The translations under genes and the position numbers were made by a program. The notes beneath the pieces were generated by a model. It did not search any database, was not told where the DNA came from, and was given only the letters and a program-made list of their open reading frames with translations. From the NCBI RefSeq assembly GCF_023856365.1, contig NW_026042394.1:310001-374000 (forward strand): DNA of 64,000 bases, written 5' to 3'. This document shows, piece after piece, positions 43,079 to 52,193 of this stretch. The stretch is from Brienomyrus brachyistius (Eukaryota > Chordata > Actinopteri > Osteoglossiformes > Mormyridae). The number at the start of each line of letters is the position of its first letter. Position 1 is the first letter of the stretch.

Positions 43079-43541
43079 TACGACACAACTTTGCCCTCAT
43101 TGACTTAAGAATTTAGTCACATACATGACGTATATCTGCTATTTCTCCCGAGAAGCAGGTAAAGCAGTGGTAACTGCTTTGTAGTTAATTTACCTGGTAA
43201 AATTAAGTTTAAATAAATGATATAAATACTGTAATAGTACTCGTGAGCTTTGTTTATTTGTTATTAGTTACTGTAATGTTGCGCTGCTTTATTTGTTTAA
43301 TCGTCTAGTCTGTGGAGACATTCAAGTTAATCAAATAAGAATTGCACTGTACACTGTACATGACCATAAAAACTTTGTATCCTTGAAATAAATGTTTTTG
43401 ATCTTTTCCTTGGCAGTTATCTTTTTACACAGGGCCTCTATGTACACGATAGTTTTTTTTTTCACGACTAACAGTATGGATCAGGAGTTGGTTATTGTAA
43501 AAGAAGTAATGTGCATGCAGGTGATATTTGTATAGATTTAT
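43079..43541 (+). repeat. Dispersed ~462-bp repeat, copy 2
   Basis: Partner of 7969-8431. It starts directly after the last tandem unit plus about 30 bases and ends at GTATAGATTTAT. Contains AATAAATG (43388). Confidence 0.85.
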
Positions 43542-43589
43542 CCACACCCTTGTAGCAGTGCTGCCATTGCAGTCAGATTTTGCAAACTA

Positions 43590-43892
43590 GGAGTATTAGT
43601 TGTCTTTATTTCTCTTTATTTCTTGACGCCAACCCTCTCCATTAATCCGGGCTTGGGACTGGCACCTACCTGAGCTGGCTTGCTCCCTTAAGTGGCTGGG
43701 TTAGGCTAAACTATATATATATATTTACCAAGACTACAATAAAACATCTCGAAATGTGTAGTCTAGCAAAACGCAGTTTAAAGAAGGTAGCCTACCTGGC
43801 GAAATTGCAAACAAATTAAGGGCGTTAGGCAGCCTTTAGATCCTACCCATCATGCACTGCAGTTTTTTGCTAATTCCTCAAATGGAAAACTG
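43590..43892 (-). repeat. Inverted partner of 58725-59172
   Basis: Blocks CTTGACGCCAACCCTC, ATTAATCCGGGCTTGGGAC, CCCTTAAGTGGCTGGGTTAG, GCAGTTTAAAGAAGGTAGCC and CATCATGCACTGCAGTTTTT are the complement of sequence at 58740-59172 in the same order. The similarity continues across the SINE (43893-44252) to AATGGAAAACCATTAAATAC at 44255-44274. This copy lacks about 130 bp found in the other. Identity unknown; perhaps the 5' region of a DNA transposon. Confidence 0.82.
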
Positions 43893-44252
43893 TCCATCCA
43901 TCCATCCATTTTCCAAACCGCTTATCCTACTGGATCGCGGGGGGTCTGGAGCCTATCCCGGAAGCAATGGGCACGAGACAGGGAACAACCCAGGATGGCG
44001 GGCCAGCCCATCGCAGGGCACACTCACACACTATTCACTCACGCATACACTCCTATGGGCAATTTAGCAACTCCAATTAGCCTCAGCATGTTTTTGGACT
44101 GTGGGGGAAACCAGAGTACCCGGAGGAAACCCCACGATGACATGGGTAGAACATGCAAACTCCACACACATGTGACCCAGGTGGAGACTCGAACCCGGGC
44201 CCTAGAGGTGTGAGGCAACAGTGCTAACCACTGCACCACCATGCTGCCCCCT
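43893..44252 (-). mobile_element. SINE-A full copy with target duplication
   Basis: From GTCCATCCATCC to GCACCACCATGCTGCCCCC, with the complement of A box TGGTGCAGTGG and B box GGTTCGAGTCT. Flanking AAATGGAAAAC occurs at 43879-43889 and about 44254-44264, as the site is uninterrupted in the inverted partner at 58.7 kb. That partner thus acts as an empty-site witness. Confidence 0.93.
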
Positions 44253-44275
44253 AAATGGAAAACCATTAAATACAA

Positions 44276-45050
44276 AAGGAAAACAAAAGTGCTGTAAGAC
44301 TGTATACTTATGTGTATGTTAGTAAAGGCTGTAGCTGACACAACGGACCCCACTAATTAGAAAGGGGTAATTGTACACATGTGGCATCCAGTATGTTCTT
44401 CTATAACAGTTTTTAAAAAAAAAAAAAAAACTCACATTACACAAATTGGCACTATCAAAACGAGGATTATGGGGAAAATGGGGACTGTGATGGAGATTAC
44501 ATACACGTAGGCATGGTATTTAGTTTTTTTTAATCTGGTCACCTTCCAGAGTAATTGTAAACTAAAACCATCTTCACCCTATTTGATTCTTTATAAATGG
44601 ACAATCAGTCGTGCAGTAAATGGGGGTATAGAGAGACACAGAGCTTGTCTAACAAGAAACCCTGGGAAGCTAACATTAATAGGGTGGGTATGGATAGCAA
44701 AACCATTGATACAGATTACATATTTATATCTCACCTGAACCCTGGCGGGCTCCATGCCAATAGGGGTTGGGATTAGGGTTAGTTAACTTAAGTAGTAATA
44801 TTGATGTGTATATTCTCCTATTCTCCAGTCAGTGAATCGTGAAACGTAATGTTAATATGTTTCTATACCTATATGTTCTGCTTAAAAACCCATAAAGGCA
44901 AGCACAGTGTTTAGACATTCTGTTACTTAGACTAGTAAACACTAAGATCCTTCAGCTTTCAATTAACCTGACACAACAGTCTAAACAACAAATGTGTGCC
45001 ATGTCATTTGTCATCTTTACATCTTGTATCCTTTATATGGTAATTGGATT
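44276..45050. other. Unrecognised interval
   Basis: A poly-A run lies at 44414-44430. No gene recognised. Confidence 0.35.
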
Positions 45051-45120
45051 TTCAAGGTGGAATTGCAGGTCGATCATTTTAAGGATCTAGATGTAAACCT
45101 CCCTGGTGTTGCTTTAATAT
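45051..45120 (+). repeat. 70-bp direct repeat left of gypsy fragment
   Basis: TTCAAGGTGGAATTGCAGGT to GTAAACCTCCCTGGTGTTGC TTTAATAT recurs at 46381-46450 with about eight mismatches. The pair brackets the gypsy integrase tail. Confidence 0.85.
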
Positions 45121-45229
45121 TTTTTTTGCACAATTTGCTTCACACACTTCCTCCAGCAGAGAAGCTTACAATACTACACCCCACCAAATGACTGGATGAT
45201 GCCTTTTTATTTAAGGTCTGGCTGTGAGC

Positions 45230-45740
45230 CTCGATTACCGATACACTATCTTCAGGCTCCTGCCGGGATCAGTCAGTATGGTGGACCTTTGGAGGAATGG
45301 GTACAAAACCATCAGGAAAGTTTGCAGGTGCTTCAAGAGTATGTGAAGGCTTAGTTGGAGGAACAAGCCACACCACGAAATCGGAAACACAATGAGTTGG
45401 TTAATGATTAGGGGTTTGATGAAGGTCAGCTGGTGTGTTTGCGGAACCATGTTCGAGGTAAAATACAGGATCATTGGGATGCCTGTTTGTATATGGTAGT
45501 TCGGTGTCCCCAAGATCAGGGTGCAGTTTACTCTGCAACTCCAATGGAGGGGGACGGGGTTGTCCGTCAAGTTCACCGAACAGAGTTGCGTCCAGTACCA
45601 CAGGGGGTTGTTATGTCAGGGGAAGATGTTCTGGTAATGTCTCCTGAGTCTGGGTTGCCCACAGGGGCAACAAAAATGGAATCGGATGAGGACTCTGTGA
45701 TTTTACGGGGACAGGGCTGGTGGGAGGGGTCGCAATAGAG
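45230..45740 (+). pseudogene. Ty3/gypsy integrase C-terminal fragment
   Basis: Plus-strand frame pieces YGGPLEEWVQNHQESLQVLQ, EGQLVCLRNHVRGKIQDHWD, YMVVRCPQDQGAVYSATP and VRQVHRTELRPVPQG are the C-terminal chromatin/DNA-binding tail of fish Ty3/gypsy Pol (the LRNH..RGR.KIQD.W...Y.VV pattern). Two in-frame stops and loss of everything upstream show a dead fragment. The frame 45433-45738 remains open to the Pol C-terminus (ILRGQGWWEGSQ). Confidence 0.82.
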
Positions 45741-46180
45741 CATCCACAAGTAGGCCTCGTATAATGGAGGAGGTTATGTCCCCCCCGAGGTGTAGAGACC
45801 AGTTAAACGTTCGGTGAGGTCCACCACTGGTCATCATACCAACCCTTATAAGTTACCACGGTCAGTGAATGATCGTTCGGTTGGGGAGGAAGACCAGTGG
45901 TTTGGGGATAGAATTCTTAGCTGTGATCGTTGGGTCATCAATTTCATTTTGGGGAATGGATTGTAGCCAGGCAATTATAGGCAGGTATAGGAACTGCAGT
46001 TAGGACAGGAGGCATAGCCGGGGCGAGATGGCTGTGCATGCTCCGATGGTAGGGCATATTGGCAAAGGAGCAGGCACGGGAAAGACAGGCAGGGTCCTGA
46101 TAGATTTGGTGGAGCATCGGCGGGCATATTGAATTTGCAGTGTAGCAGCCTTTCTGTTTGCTTGTTTCAGGGGTGAACAA

Positions 46181-46319
46181 TCTTATCCGCAAAGGGCCGG
46201 TGTGTATGCAGGTTTTCGCTGCAACTCCCTAATTAGATTTCTAATTAGAGGACTGATTAGCTGAAGAGTCCTCATACCTGGTTTTGAAGAGCTGACCTAA
46301 AGGTTACCCCAAAAACCTG
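46181..46319 (+). mobile_element. Half of a hairpin MITE
   Basis: CTTATCCGCAAAGGGCCGGT, GTGTATGCAGGTTTTCGCTG and the AATTAGATTTCTAATTAG palindrome lead to TTACCCCAAAAACCTG, where it stops in a poly-T run. In complete copies known from other fish the AAAACCTG arm would continue as the inverse of the left arm; only eight bases of that arm are left here (CAGGTTTT at 46209 against AAAACCTG at 46311). Confidence 0.6.
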
Positions 46320-46380
46320 TTTTTTTTTTTGTTTGAATGGGGCAGTGAGTCATGGGGTAAACTACTGTTCTTTAGGGGTT

Positions 46381-46450
46381 TTCAAGGTGGAATTACGGGT
46401 CGATAATTTTAAGGATCAGGTTGTAAACCTCCCTGGTGTTGCTTTAATAT
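46381..46450 (+). repeat. 70-bp direct repeat right of gypsy fragment
   Basis: Partner of 45051-45120. The sequence after it (46451-46830) is GT-rich and may be the 3' UTR/LTR of the same gypsy element, but no LTR ends were found. Confidence 0.85.
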
Positions 46451-46919
46451 GTTTTATCTGAGGTTGTATCGTGTATTATCAAGCCAGCCGGCTTAGTGGC
46501 CTCGGGAGCGGGGTTTAGTGGGAGCAGCTGGCTAGTTTTATTTTCTTTTTTGTTTGTGTCTTTTTCTTTGTTGTATGTATATTTTGGGTTCATTATTAGG
46601 CAGGCTGGGCCTTTTGGCACCTGTAGTCTGGGTGCTGGATTGCCCATAGGGGTCTTTTTTATTGCTGTGATTTGCTGTGTCATTCACTAGTGTGATTTGT
46701 GCTGGAGTGTTTTTAAGGTTGTGCTGTGGCGTGTACCTGAGCAAACTTTGGGCAACCTGTTCTCTTGTTGGCTTTATTGACAAAGGGTGGATTAGTCTAA
46801 TTACGGCCTGCTACAAATAGCTGCATATAACGTATAAAAAAAATCACCTTATGGGTGCTCCGTAGGGTAGCAAGATCTTGAGTTTTTTTTACAGTACTCG
46901 GGTACGTTTTAAAATTTTC

Positions 46920-47021
46920 GACCAATCAGCAAACATTATTCTGACAGCATAGCTGGGAAACCAATGAAAAGTGAGTGCAACATTCTAGAACTTGACTTCG
47001 GGTTGACGCTCCCTATAAAAG
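46920..47021 (+). promoter_or_regulatory. Heat-shock-type Pol II promoter
   Basis: Two CCAAT boxes in good context (GACCAATCAGC, 46922-46926; AAACCAATGAA, 46961-46965), then ATTCTAGAAC with the perfect heat-shock dimer TTCTAGAA (46983-46990) and a further TTC at 46996, then TATAAAA (47014-47020). This order and spacing is that of hsp70-class promoters. A start is expected near 47045. No heat-shock protein coding sequence follows in the next kilobases. Confidence 0.65.
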
Positions 47022-47044
47022 AGCTGGGTACTGCTTCAAGGCGT

Positions 47045-47400
47045 TCAGTTGGCGCTACCTCCTGATAGAGTAGCACTGTACGGCTCTTGTTCCGTAAAAC
47101 AACATCAAAAGGATGAAAAAAAAACAATATTTAAAGAAGACGAAAAAAATCAATTTTTAAAGAAGACGAAAAAAACATCGTCTAAAAAAATAAGCCAAAA
47201 AAAATAATATCCGAAGAAGGAAAAACATGCAAAGTAAAAAAAACAAACAAAAATAAAAAACAATATCCAAAGAAGAAGGAAAAAAACATCCAAAGGGAGA
47301 AAAGAAGAACTGAAGGGCCAACGAGGTAGGAGGAAATACAAATTTCGTTTCAGCACCGTTGGAGTGCCAAGCCGTGAAAAGCATTTGGCCAGAAGACAAG
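47045..47400 (+). other. Predicted noncoding first exon, A-rich
   Basis: It begins about 25-30 bases after the TATA box and ends at AAGACAAG/GTAAGTG (47400/47401), a near-consensus splice donor. The exon is unusually purine-rich: AAAGAAGACGAAAAAAA, GAAGAAGGAAAAAAACATCC and related phrases repeat at 47116-47300. The ATG at 47114 opens a Lys-rich frame, and no credible protein is encoded. The long Phe-rich reverse frames here are shadows of this composition. A noncoding first exon with a downstream intron is a feature of constitutive hsc70 (hspa8) genes, but the rest of such a gene is absent. Confidence 0.5.
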
Positions 47401-47880
47401 GTAAGTGTTGTACCTGTTATTTTAAAACAGCGCTTTTCAAAATGCTGCTTTATAATCGTTTGAGATCGTTAGCCAGTGTGACAGGTGAAGGCTTTTTGAG
47501 TTTACCAACATAAAGTTTTATTTCTGTATTAGGACATTGTCAGGAACAATGATGTGTTCATCGCTATGATGTGGTCAAAAAGCGATGCATTGAATCTTAG
47601 AAACATTTGTGATTTTTCAAACGATGCTTTTCCTTTTATTTAATCAGTAAAATTTCCATCGGTTTTATATAGTGCCCCTTGAAATATGTCTTTAGCTCAT
47701 TTTCCGGGCATTTTACTAGAATGCATCCTGAGAAATACACAAGCTCTGCTGCATTTCCGTGCCTCGATGTTTAGTGCCGAGTATAATTGTTGCAGTTGCC
47801 TTTTATATATTCCATGAGACCTGTTGGTACCAAGAGAAGTGTGAGACTGTCAGGGTGAATTTATCATACAATCGCACGCA
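47401..47880. other. Intron-like interval after the donor
   Basis: No coding frame was recognised. It would be the start of intron 1 if the exon at 47045 is real. Confidence 0.3.
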
Positions 47881-47889
47881 TAAATACCT

Positions 47890-48401
47890 GAGGGTTGCCA
47901 GTCCTTTTGCGTTGTTACAGGAGGACTAGAGCTGACGAGTGTGTTTCTACACACTATCAAGGGCATTGTAGTACAGTTTTCTCAGGTGGGAGAATGCTGC
48001 CGATCTCCTATTTGACAATACAGCCCTTGATATATTAGAATATTACAGAACTAGAAGCCTTTTGCAAGGAAGAATGTGAGAAAATCCCAAGTACAAGAAC
48101 TGAAAGCCTTTCAGCTGGCTATAAGAAGCGCTTGTAAGCTGTGATATCTGGCAGAGGAGGTGTTACTAAGTACTGATTACGTAGGGTGCCCAAACTTTTG
48201 CAGAGTGCCATAATAATGTTTTTATTTTGTAATTTTGTTCAATTTATGGCATAAAAAGTAACTATTCATCAATGTTTGCTGAAAATATTGTGTATTTTTC
48301 CCCCAGTTCCTAAAGAGACTGTATTAACTGATATTGTTGCTTTTGTAATTGAAAAGATGTTATTTGTCAAGGGGTGCCAAACCTTTGCATAAGACTGTAC
48401 A
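47890..48401 (+). mobile_element. Tc1/mariner relic, 3' end
   Basis: Sequence before the end encodes, with stops, TESLSAGYKKRL, AVISGRGGVTKY, the typical C-terminus of a Tc1/mariner transposase, followed by GGTGCCCAAACTTTTGC. The right terminus is GGGGTGCCAAACCTTTGCAT then AAGACTGTA, the complement of a familiar fish/frog Tc1-like TIR starting CAGTCTTATGCAAAGG. The 5' half is not recognisable. Confidence 0.7.
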
Positions 48402-48413
48402 CAGTGTGTGTAT

Positions 48414-48535
48414 GTGTTTATGTGAGTGTGTGTCTGTGTGTGTGTGTGTATATATATATATGTGTGTGTGTGTGTATATATTTCTGTATATGCATGTGTA
48501 TATATATATTTATATATAGTTCACACACATTCAAA
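48414..48535. repeat. Compound (TG)n/(TA)n microsatellite
   Basis: Alternating TGTGTG and TATATA runs. The ORF through it (48426-48701) is a Cys/Val/Tyr/Ile repeat with no meaning. Confidence 0.92.
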
Positions 48536-48639
48536 CTTATTTGAATACACATTCAAAATTATTTTTATTATTATTATTTTCGTTTTTTTTTTTTTTTGTG
48601 TTTTAAAATTTTTTATTTTTGCAATGGAAATAAAAATAA

Positions 48640-48796
48640 AGCAGTCCTCCGTAGAGGAGGGGTGGTGGAGGGAATATATATATATATATACATATATATA
48701 AAATAATTGTCACACAACTGGGGTGACATGCCTTTCCTGCTCACCCAATTTTAGTGCACTTTAGTTATGCATAATGACCTTCTAGTCTCGATACAC

Positions 48797-48874
<78 letters not shown>

Positions 48875-49168
48875 ATATATAGTTTTTTTGTGTTATCTTT
48901 TTGCAATAGACAATAAAAATAACGCAGTTCTCCATAAAGGAGGGATGGTGGATGGAATATATATATACATATATATAAAATAATTGTCACACAACCTGGG
49001 TGACATGCCTTGCCTGCTCACCCAGTTTTAGTGCACCTTAGTTATCCATAATGACCAACTAGTCTCGATACACCCATATATATATATATATGTACATATA
49101 TATAGTTTTTTTATTAGCAATAGAAAAGAAAAATAACGCAGTTCTCCGTAAAGGAGGGATGGTGGATG

Positions 49169-49212
<44 letters not shown>

Positions 49213-49315
49213 TTATATAAAATAATTGTCACACAACCTGGGTGACATGCCTTGCCTGCTCACCCAATTTTAGTGCACTTTAGTTATCCATACTGACCAT
49301 CTAGTCTCGACACAC

Positions 49316-49353
<38 letters not shown>

Positions 49354-49790
49354 GTATATATATATAGATATTTTTTCTTTTTCTTGTGTTTTTTTTTCGC
49401 AATGGATATTAAAAATAAAGCAGTCCTCCGTAAAGGAGGGATGGTGGATGGAATATATATATAAAATAATTGTCACACAACCGGGGTGACATGCCTTGCC
49501 TGCTCACCCAATTTTAGTGCACCTTAGTTATTCATAATGACCATCTAGTCTCGATACACCCATAAATATATATGTATATATATATAGTTTTTTTATTAGC
49601 AATAGAAAAGAAAAATAACGCAGTTCTCCGTAAAGGAGGGATGGTGGATGGAATATATATATATATATATATATACATTTATATAAAATAATTGTCACAC
49701 AACCTGGGTGACATGCCTTGCCTGCTCACCCAATTTTAGTGCACTTTAGTTATCCATAATGACCATCTAGTCTCGATACACCCATGAATA

Positions 49791-49837
<47 letters not shown>

Positions 49838-50028
49838 TTTCTGTTTTTTTTTTTGCAATAGACAATAAAAATAACGCAGTTCTCCGTAAAGGAGGGATGG
49901 TGGATGGAATATGTATATGCATATATATAAAATAATTGTCACACAACCTGGGTGACATGCCTTGCCTGCTCACCCAATTTTAGTGCACCTCAGTTATCCA
50001 TACTGACCATCTAGTCTCGACACACCCA

Positions 50029-50064
<36 letters not shown>

Positions 50065-50499
50065 GATATTTTTTCTTTTTCTTGTGTTTTTTTTTTCGCA
50101 ATGGATATTAAAAATAAAGCAGTCCTCCGTAAAGGAGGGGTGGTGGAGGGAATATATATATACATTTATATAAAATAATTGTCACACAACTGGGGTGACA
50201 TGCCTTGCCTGCTCACCCAATTTTAGTGCACCTTAGTTATCCATAATGACCAACTAGTCTCGATACACCCATAAATATATATGTGTATATATATATATAT
50301 ATATATAGTTTTTTTGTGTTTTTTTTTTGCAATAGACAATAAAAATAACGCAGTTCTCCATAAAGGAGGGATAGTGGATGGAATATATACATACATATAT
50401 ATAAAATAATTGTCACACAACCTGGGTGACATGCCTTGCCTGCTCACCCAATTTTAGTGCACCTTAGTTATCCATACTGACCATCTAGTCTCGATACAC

Positions 50500-50538
<39 letters not shown>

Positions 50539-50752
50539 TATATATAGTTTTTTTATTAGCAATAGAAAAGAAAAATAACGCAGTTCTCCGTAAAGGAGGG
50601 ATGGTGGATGGAATATATATATATATATATATATATACATTTATATAAAATAATTGTCACACAACCTGGGTGACATGCCTTGCCTGCTCACCCAGTTTTA
50701 GTGCACCTTAGTTATCCATAATGACCATCTAGTCTCGATACATCCATAAATA

Positions 50753-50789
<37 letters not shown>

Positions 50790-50996
50790 TTTTTATTTTT
50801 TTCGTAATGGACAATAAAAATAACGCAGTTCTCCGTAAAGGAGGGATGGTGGATGGAATATATATATACATATATACATTTATATAAAATAATTGTCACA
50901 CAACCTGGGTGACATGCCTTGCCTGCTCACCCAGTTTTAGTGCACCTTAGTTATCCATACTGACCATCTAGTCTCGATACACCCATAAATATATAT
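48640..50996. repeat. ~240-bp AT-rich tandem array, ten copies
   Basis: The phrase TTGTCACACAACCTGGGTGA recurs at about 48708, 48985, 49227, 49471, 49693, 49937, 50180, 50411, 50655 and 50894 (spacings 222-277 bp). Each unit is TGCCTTGCCTGCTCACCC, GACCATCTAGTCTCGATACA, CCCATA(TA)n, a GTTTTTTT stretch, CAGTTCTCCGTAAAGGAGGG, ATGGTGGATGGAATA and a second (TA)n. Length variation sits in the TA runs. CTCCGTAAAGGAG can form a hairpin. A stray partial unit at 53446-53495 lies beyond the inserted elements, which shows that they split one array. Confidence 0.95.
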
Positions 50997-52164
50997 ACTG
51001 AACAAAAATATAAACGCAACACTCTTGTTTCTGCTCCCATTTTTCATGAGATGGACTTAAAGACCTACAATTCATTCCAGATACACAATATTACCATTTC
51101 TCTCAAACATTTCTCACAAATCAGTCTAAATGTGTGATAGTGAGCACTTCTGCTTTGCTGAGATAATCCATCCCACCTCACAGGTGTGCCACATCAAGAT
51201 GCTGATCTGACATCATGCGTAGTGCACAGGTGTACCTTATACTGCCCACAATAAAAGGCCACCCTGGAATGTGCAGTTTTTTGCTTTATTGGGGGTCTGG
51301 GGACTCAGAACCGGTCAGTATCTGGTGTGACCACCATTTGCCTCATACAATGCAACACATCTTCTTCGCATAGAGTTTATCAGATTGTCAATTGTGGCCT
51401 GTGGAATGTTGGTCCACTCCTCTTCAATGGCTGTGCGAAGTTGTTGGATATTAGTGGGAACTGGTACACGCTTTCGTATACGCCGGTCAAGCACATCCCA
51501 AACATGCTCAACGGGTGACATGTCCGGTGAGTATGCTGGCCATGCAAGAACTGGGACATTTTCAGCTTCCAAGAACTGTGTACAGATCCTTGCAACATGG
51601 GGCCGTGCATCATCTGTCTGAGTGGCTGGTCTCAGACGATCTTGGAGGTGAACCTGCTGGATGTGGAGGTCCTGGGCTGGTGTGGTTACACGTGGTCTGC
51701 GGTTGTGAGGCCGGTTGGATGTACTGCCATATTCTCTGAAACGCCTTTGGAGACGGCTTATGGTTGAGAAATGAACATTCAATGCACGAGCAACAGATCT
51801 GGTTGACATTCCTGCTGTCAGCATGCCAATTGCACGCTCCCTCAATGCTTGTGGCATCTGTGGCATTTTGCTGTGAGACAAAACTGCACATTCCAGGGTG
51901 GCCTTTTATTGTGGGCAGTATAAGGTACACCTGTGCACTACCCATGATGTCAGATCAGCATCTTGATGTGGCACACCTGTGAGGTGGGATGGATTATCTC
52001 AGCAAAGCAGAAGTGCTCACTATCACACATTTAGACTGATTTGTGAGAAATGTTTGAGTGAAATGGTAATATTGTGTATCTGGAATGAATTGTAGATCTT
52101 TAAGTCCATCTCATGAAAAATGGGAGCAAAAACAAAAGTGTTGCGTTTATATTTTTGTTCAGTG
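50996..52164 (-). mobile_element. Internally deleted Tc1-like transposon with ~280-bp TIRs
   Basis: Ends CTGAACAAAAATATAAACGC (50998) and its inverse GCGTTTATATTTTTGTTCAG (to 52162) flank the element, with TA on both sides. The inverted repeats extend to about GGAATGTGCAGTTTT (51281) and its inverse at 51887, so they are about 280 bp long and about 97% alike by eye. It carries one reverse-strand transposase frame. It is inserted in the 240-bp array after its tenth unit. Confidence 0.95.
51315..51881 (-). pseudogene. Tc1-like transposase with internal deletion (188 aa)
   Basis: The N-terminus MSHSKMPQMPQALRERAIGM and SVARALNVHFSTISRLQRRF is the paired-like helix-turn-helix; RPHNRRPRVTTPAQD is the GRPR-like linker. 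At about residue 85 the frame jumps to TDDARPHVARICTQFLEAEN, which holds the second catalytic Asp region, and SPDMSPVEHVWDVLDRRIRK, which holds the DD34E Glu; it ends RRCVALYEANGGHTRY. Tc1 transposases are about 340 aa; the missing ~150 residues contain the rest of the DNA-binding domain and the first Asp. It cannot cut DNA but could still bind TIRs. Confidence 0.93.
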
Positions 52165-52193
52165 TATGTATATGTATACATATAGTTTTTTTT

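Noticed and set aside
47150..47399. Phe-rich reverse ORFs resembling membrane proteins
   Set aside because: They are the complement of an A-rich leader (poly-A codes for Phe on the other strand), with no start context or conserved motif.
48426..50447. ORFs with long YIYIYIY or CVCVCV stretches
   Set aside because: Readings of TA and TG microsatellites in the tandem array.
48640..50996. 240-bp repeats as a CRISPR-like or rDNA spacer array
   Set aside because: No constant spacers, and no rRNA sequence nearby; unit length varies only by TA expansion.
51384..51945. Plus-strand ORFs over the Tc1 transposase (51385-51621, 51515-51739, 51764-51982)
   Set aside because: Antisense shadows of the reverse-strand transposase gene and its TIR.
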